64,000 nucleotides of DNA, from positions 1-64,000 of the forward strand of contig DAHUYG010000015.1 of NCBI GenBank assembly GCA_027315315.1, read 5' to 3'. Source of the stretch: Acidimicrobiaceae bacterium (GTDB lineage Bacteria; Actinomycetota; Acidimicrobiia; Acidimicrobiales; RAAP-2). Position numbers and translations under genes: made by a program. The first letter of the stretch is position 1. Every line of letters begins with the position of its first letter. Of the stretch, positions 61,366-64,000 are shown in pieces. Under the pieces are notes generated by a model that saw only the letters and a program-made list of their open reading frames with translations, had not been told where the DNA came from and ran no database searches.

Positions 61366-61971
61366 GTGCTGCAGGCGGCCTACCGCATCTCGATGGCGTC
61401 GCTCCTCTGGACGCTCGTCGTTGGCGGCACCGCCATCGGCTCGGGTGCGACCGCCAACAGCCTGGTGCTCGTCGTCTTCGGGGCGATCGCGCTCCTCGAC
61501 GCCGTCGGTTCGGGGGTCCTCATCGTCCACTTCCGCCACGCGATGCGCCACGAGTCGATCTCGGCCCGCCACGAGCGCTTCGCCCTCCGAGTGGTCACGA
61601 TCGGCATGGCACTCGTCGGCGCCGCGACGATCGCCGACAGCGCAGACAAGCTGGCGAGCCACGGGGCGAGCCACCCGCCGGACCTCGGGATCGCGCTCGC
61701 CGCGGCGTCGGTCGTGACGCTTTCGGCGCTGTCGGTCGTCAAGCGCCGCATCGCCCCCCGCATCCCGAGCCGGGCGCTGTTCGCCGACGGCTGGGTGTCG
61801 GGCGTGGGCGCCGCACTCGCCCTCGTGACGCTCGTGGGCACCGCGCTCGAAGCGGGCGTGGGGTGGTGGTGGCTCGACCCGGGGGCTGCCCTCGTCCTCG
61901 GCACGGCGGCGCTGCCCCTGAGCGTCGCGCTCGGCCGCGGCGAACGGCAGGACGAGGCCCACCAGGGTTAG
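61366..61971 (+). CDS. CDF-like (cation efflux) membrane protein, transmembrane part only
   Basis: The 201-residue protein has about six hydrophobic segments and resembles the membrane half of cation diffusion facilitators: HFRHAMRHESISARHERFALRVV after helix 2, SADKLASHGASHPPDLGIALA, and ALFADGWVSGVGAALALVTLVG at helix 5. The cytoplasmic metal-binding domain is missing. The GTG at 61366 has GGAGG 4 nt upstream; an ATG at 61393 is possible. Metal transport is a tentative inference. Confidence 0.6.
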   Translation: MLQAAYRISMASLLWTLVVGGTAIGSGATANSLVLVVFGAIALLDAVGSGVLIVHFRHAMRHESISARHERFALRVVTIGMALVGAATIADSADKLASHGASHPPDLGIALAAASVVTLSALSVVKRRIAPRIPSRALFADGWVSGVGAALALVTLVGTALEAGVGWWWLDPGAALVLGTAALPLSVALGRGERQDEAHQG

Positions 61972-62008
61972 CCTCTGGCCCGTCGAGGCAGGACCGAGAG
62001 GAGACCCG

Positions 62009-62305
62009 GTGAGCACAAAGATCGTCGCGCTGTGGAAGACCCCCGAGGACGCCGAGGGATTCGAGCAGCACTACGCGGCGACCCACCTCCCGCTCGCGCG
62101 CTCGCTCCCGGGCATCGAGGACGTCATCGTGACCAAGGCGTTGAACGGCCCCTACTACCGCATGACCGAGCTGGTCTTCGCCAACGCCGAGGCGCTGGGG
62201 CCGGCGTTCGGTTCGCCGGAGGCCGCCAAGCTCATGGAGGACACCGGGCACATCCAGGAGACCTTCAAAACGACCTGCGACGTCCTCACCGTCGAGGACG
62301 AATAG
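62009..62305 (+). CDS. EthD family protein
   Basis: The 98-residue protein is a small ferredoxin-like alpha/beta barrel of the EthD type: TKIVALWKTPEDAEGFEQHYAATHLPLARSLPGIEDV and a later YYRMTELVFANAEALGPAF, then a C-terminal helix and strand. EthD proteins are accessory to some cytochrome P450 systems or serve in polyketide chemistry. None of these is near, so the role is open. The GTG start has GAGAGGAG upstream. Confidence 0.8.
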   Translation: MSTKIVALWKTPEDAEGFEQHYAATHLPLARSLPGIEDVIVTKALNGPYYRMTELVFANAEALGPAFGSPEAAKLMEDTGHIQETFKTTCDVLTVEDE

Positions 62306-62837
62306 CCCCGAGACGGATGATTCCAAGGGACCCGGGCTGCGCGAGGGTCGCGTCGGACCCGACGAAGACGTCCATCATCGGCGTTGCAACCCAAATCGAC
62401 GCGGAGGTCAGATGACGCCGACCCCGGACCTTCGTCACCCTTCTGTCTGTGAGCGGCGGACACCACGGTCGCCAGCCGCGCCCCCTCGCTCGGGTCGATG
62501 GGCGGCCCGCGCAAGGCGAGACCACCGCGAAGGGTGCCGCCTCGAGACGACCTACCAGAGGACCTCGTGCTTCGCCTCGTGGGGAGAGATCGAGAAGCAC
62601 AACAACTTGGCGTGCGAGACGGTGACGTGTGTGTCGCCCGAGGGGCTTGCTGCTGCTCGAAGAGGTCCGCGAGCGCGTGTCGTCGCCCCGAATCGCTTGA
62701 CGCGCTCGCCGAGGGCCGCCGCGGGGAGCGGTAGGCGGGGCCCGGCGACAGACCGGGCCGACCGCAAACGCCCGGCCCGGTGACCCCGACCGGGGCCCCA
62801 CTAACGTGGTGCGCCTCGTCGAGACAAGGAGCCTGCC
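62306..62837. other. About 530 bp without a convincing gene
   Basis: Open frames on both strands are Arg/Pro/Ser-rich and lack domains or good ribosome-binding sites. The region has a TAACGT hexamer near its right end that may drive the next gene. It may be a decayed gene. Confidence 0.35.
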
Positions 62838-63074
62838 ATGTCGGTTCACGCCTACGTGCTCGTCCAGACCGATGTCGGCAAGGCGGCCGACGTGACCCGG
62901 CTCATCCGCGAGATCGAGGGGGTCGTCTCGGCCGAGAACGTGACCGGCCCCTACGACGTCATCGCGCTGCTGGAGGCCGGCTCGATCGACGAGGCCGGCC
63001 GGCTGGTCGTGGCCAAGGTGCAGCGGATCGAGGGCATCACCCGGACGGTGACCTGTCCGGTGGTCAACCTCTGA
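62838..63074 (+). CDS. Lrp/AsnC ligand-binding (RAM) domain protein
   Basis: The 78-residue protein is a stand-alone RAM domain: AYVLVQTDVGKAADVTRLIREIEGVVSAENVTGPYDVIALLEAGSIDEAGRLVVAKVQRIEGITRTVTC. The Lrp-type DNA-binding half is absent. Such stand-alone RAM proteins can bind amino acids or modulate full-length Lrp proteins. An AAGGAG ribosome-binding site precedes the ATG. Confidence 0.88.
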   Translation: MSVHAYVLVQTDVGKAADVTRLIREIEGVVSAENVTGPYDVIALLEAGSIDEAGRLVVAKVQRIEGITRTVTCPVVNL

Positions 63075-63209
63075 GCTCCCTGGCCAGGTCTGTCGGGGCC
63101 GGGCCGTGATGGCCGAAGCCAGGTCGTCCGTGGGACACCACGATTTACGCCCGACCAGGAAGGAAGCCAGGTGGACGTTCCCACCAGGGTGGACCCCCGA
63201 TCAAGCAAA

Positions 63210-63770
63210 TCACCGCCCTGAGGCCCCCGGAAGGCGGTGGGCGCGTCCGTGACGAGGACGGGAATAGCAGACCTGGCGACCGGACTCCGGGTACCGATCG
63301 GTGCAGGTCCAGCCCACGGCTGGATAGAAACGGGCGGCGGCCGGATAGTCGGCCCAGGTCCACAGCACAGCCAGCTCATAGCCGTCGGCGTCGAGGTCGG
63401 CGTTCACTACGTCCGTGAGGGCCCGGCCGAACCCATGACACCAATGGGCGGGGAGTACAGCGATGGTGTGGAGTTCGCCCACGGTCGGCTCCACCGGCTC
63501 CCGGCTCGGGCCGATGCCGGACACGCCGGCTGTTTCGGTGCCTATCTCAGCGACCCACCAGTGATGGTCGGGCCGGGCCAAGTCGATGACCCACCGGCGG
63601 ATGCGCCCGGCTGAGAGCTCCATCGGTCCCTGCCAGGAGCCGAAAGCGGCGTTCGACGACTCGACGTAGATCTCGGCCACCACCGGAGCATCGGCCACCG
63701 TGGCCGCCCGGACCCGCAGTTCGAAGGCGGGGATCGGCCAGCGTCGACCTTCCTGGCCGCCCGTAGTCAT
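63210..63770 (-). CDS. GNAT-family N-acetyltransferase
   Basis: The 186-residue protein shows the GNAT fold: RVRAATVADAPVVAEIYVESSN at the N-terminus, the acetyl-CoA motif ELHTIAVLPAHWCHGFGRAL with the pyrophosphate-binding loop, and WADYPAAARFYPAVGWTC near the end. The substrate is unknown. The ATG overlaps the stop of the upstream small gene by 4 nt (ATGA), so the two are coupled. Confidence 0.85.
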   Translation of the reverse strand: MTTGGQEGRRWPIPAFELRVRAATVADAPVVAEIYVESSNAAFGSWQGPMELSAGRIRRWVIDLARPDHHWWVAEIGTETAGVSGIGPSREPVEPTVGELHTIAVLPAHWCHGFGRALTDVVNADLDADGYELAVLWTWADYPAAARFYPAVGWTCTDRYPESGRQVCYSRPRHGRAHRLPGASGR

Positions 63771-63985
63771 CGAGCCGGTGGGAGTCCGTCCGGACGGCGG
63801 CGCTCGATGTCCAGGAGCTTCTCGTAGTTGTCAGCCCGGACAGGATGGCCCTTTGCCCGGGAGTCGGCCAGAAGTCCTTCGAGGCGGGTGACGGCCGCCT
63901 GAACCTGCCGGCGGCGCAGGCGTTCTCCGTCGTACCGGACCGCTTGGAGGCGCCCACCCTCGGGGGTCTCGCCACTGGTTTTCAT
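63767..63985 (-). CDS. Small hypothetical protein
   Basis: The 72-residue, charged protein (RRRQVQAAVTRLEGLLADSRAKGHPVRADNYEKLLDIERRRP) is predicted helical and has no recognised domain. Its ATG lies 15 bp from the right edge. It is translationally coupled to the GNAT gene downstream, which makes it likely to be real. Confidence 0.55.
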   Translation of the reverse strand: MKTSGETPEGGRLQAVRYDGERLRRRQVQAAVTRLEGLLADSRAKGHPVRADNYEKLLDIERRRPDGLPPAR

Positions 63986-64000
63986 CTTCTCATCGGGCTC

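Noticed and set aside
62286-62849. 187-codon minus-strand frame
   Set aside because: Arg/Ser/Pro-rich, no domain, spans the lrp start and the EthD end.
63150-63175. CCAGGAAGGAAGCC, like the SRP RNA tetraloop region
   Set aside because: The conserved CCGGAAGG is interrupted by an extra A and the flanking helix does not pair as in SRP RNA.

Overview
The window is chromosomal DNA from a very GC-rich bacterium (about 70% GC by eye), almost certainly an actinomycete. An acidimicrobial-type lineage is my best inference from the mycothiol-conjugate amidase (mca), several F420/flavin luciferase-like oxidoreductases, the PspA-HtpX-PspAB set, DUF3151, DUF2469 and a SepIVA/DivIVA-like gene next to coaD. 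No rRNA, tRNA or CRISPR array was recognised. Many genes overlap by 4 nt (ATGA/GTGA). Several start codons lie 6-8 nt behind a TANNNT hexamer, which suggests leaderless transcripts.

Layout. 1-8.9 kb: a cut-off membrane protein, alpha/beta hydrolase, clpS, acyl-CoA dehydrogenase with a divergent TetR, DUF3151, ParA-like ATPase, a pore-like membrane protein, a RecB-like nuclease, a one-cysteine DsbA-like protein and an LLM oxidoreductase. 9-18.4 kb: purK-purE, a YdjC deacetylase, mca, pspA-htpX-pspAB, a tyrosine phosphatase, pterin dehydratase, fumC and a second LLM protein. 18.4-26.2 kb: a CHASE-GGDEF-EAL cyclic-di-GMP enzyme, the two NHEJ modules (LigD-type polymerase, ATP-dependent ligase), a PspC-fused sensor kinase with its NarL-type regulator, and small PspC and DUF1707 membrane proteins. 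26.2-31.9 kb: an ArnT-like glycosyltransferase split by an in-frame TGA, a TetR/oxidoreductase pair with two clear operators, and a patch of less GC-rich DNA with a HicA-like protein, a truncated haemoglobin and an unknown membrane protein.

31.9-43 kb is the conserved translation/secretion/chromosome block, all on the minus strand: acpP-rnc-mutM, smc, ftsY, ffh, rpsP-khpA-rimM-trmD-rplS and DUF2469. 43-57.6 kb holds an MFS exporter with a divergent TetR, a frame-broken secreted protein, plsX-rpmF-DUF177-DivIVA-like-coaD-rsmD, a methyltransferase, recG, a DAK/FakA-like protein, rpmB, thiL and pckG.

The most interesting region is 57.6-61.3 kb. An xre regulator overlaps a ClpP-like gene whose product has lost all three catalytic residues. 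Both face a normal clpP across what was a short divergent promoter. A 2,080-bp IS1595-type element (transposase, a zinc-binding HNH-like passenger and a 55-residue protein) has inserted in the exact centre of a perfect 32-bp palindrome in that promoter, leaving an 8-bp target duplication. Restoring the original site suggests a self-regulated XRE/pseudo-ClpP/ClpP module with overlapping divergent promoters, now cut in two. The window ends with a CDF-like membrane protein, an EthD protein, a lone Lrp ligand-binding domain, a GNAT acetyltransferase and a small hypothetical gene.
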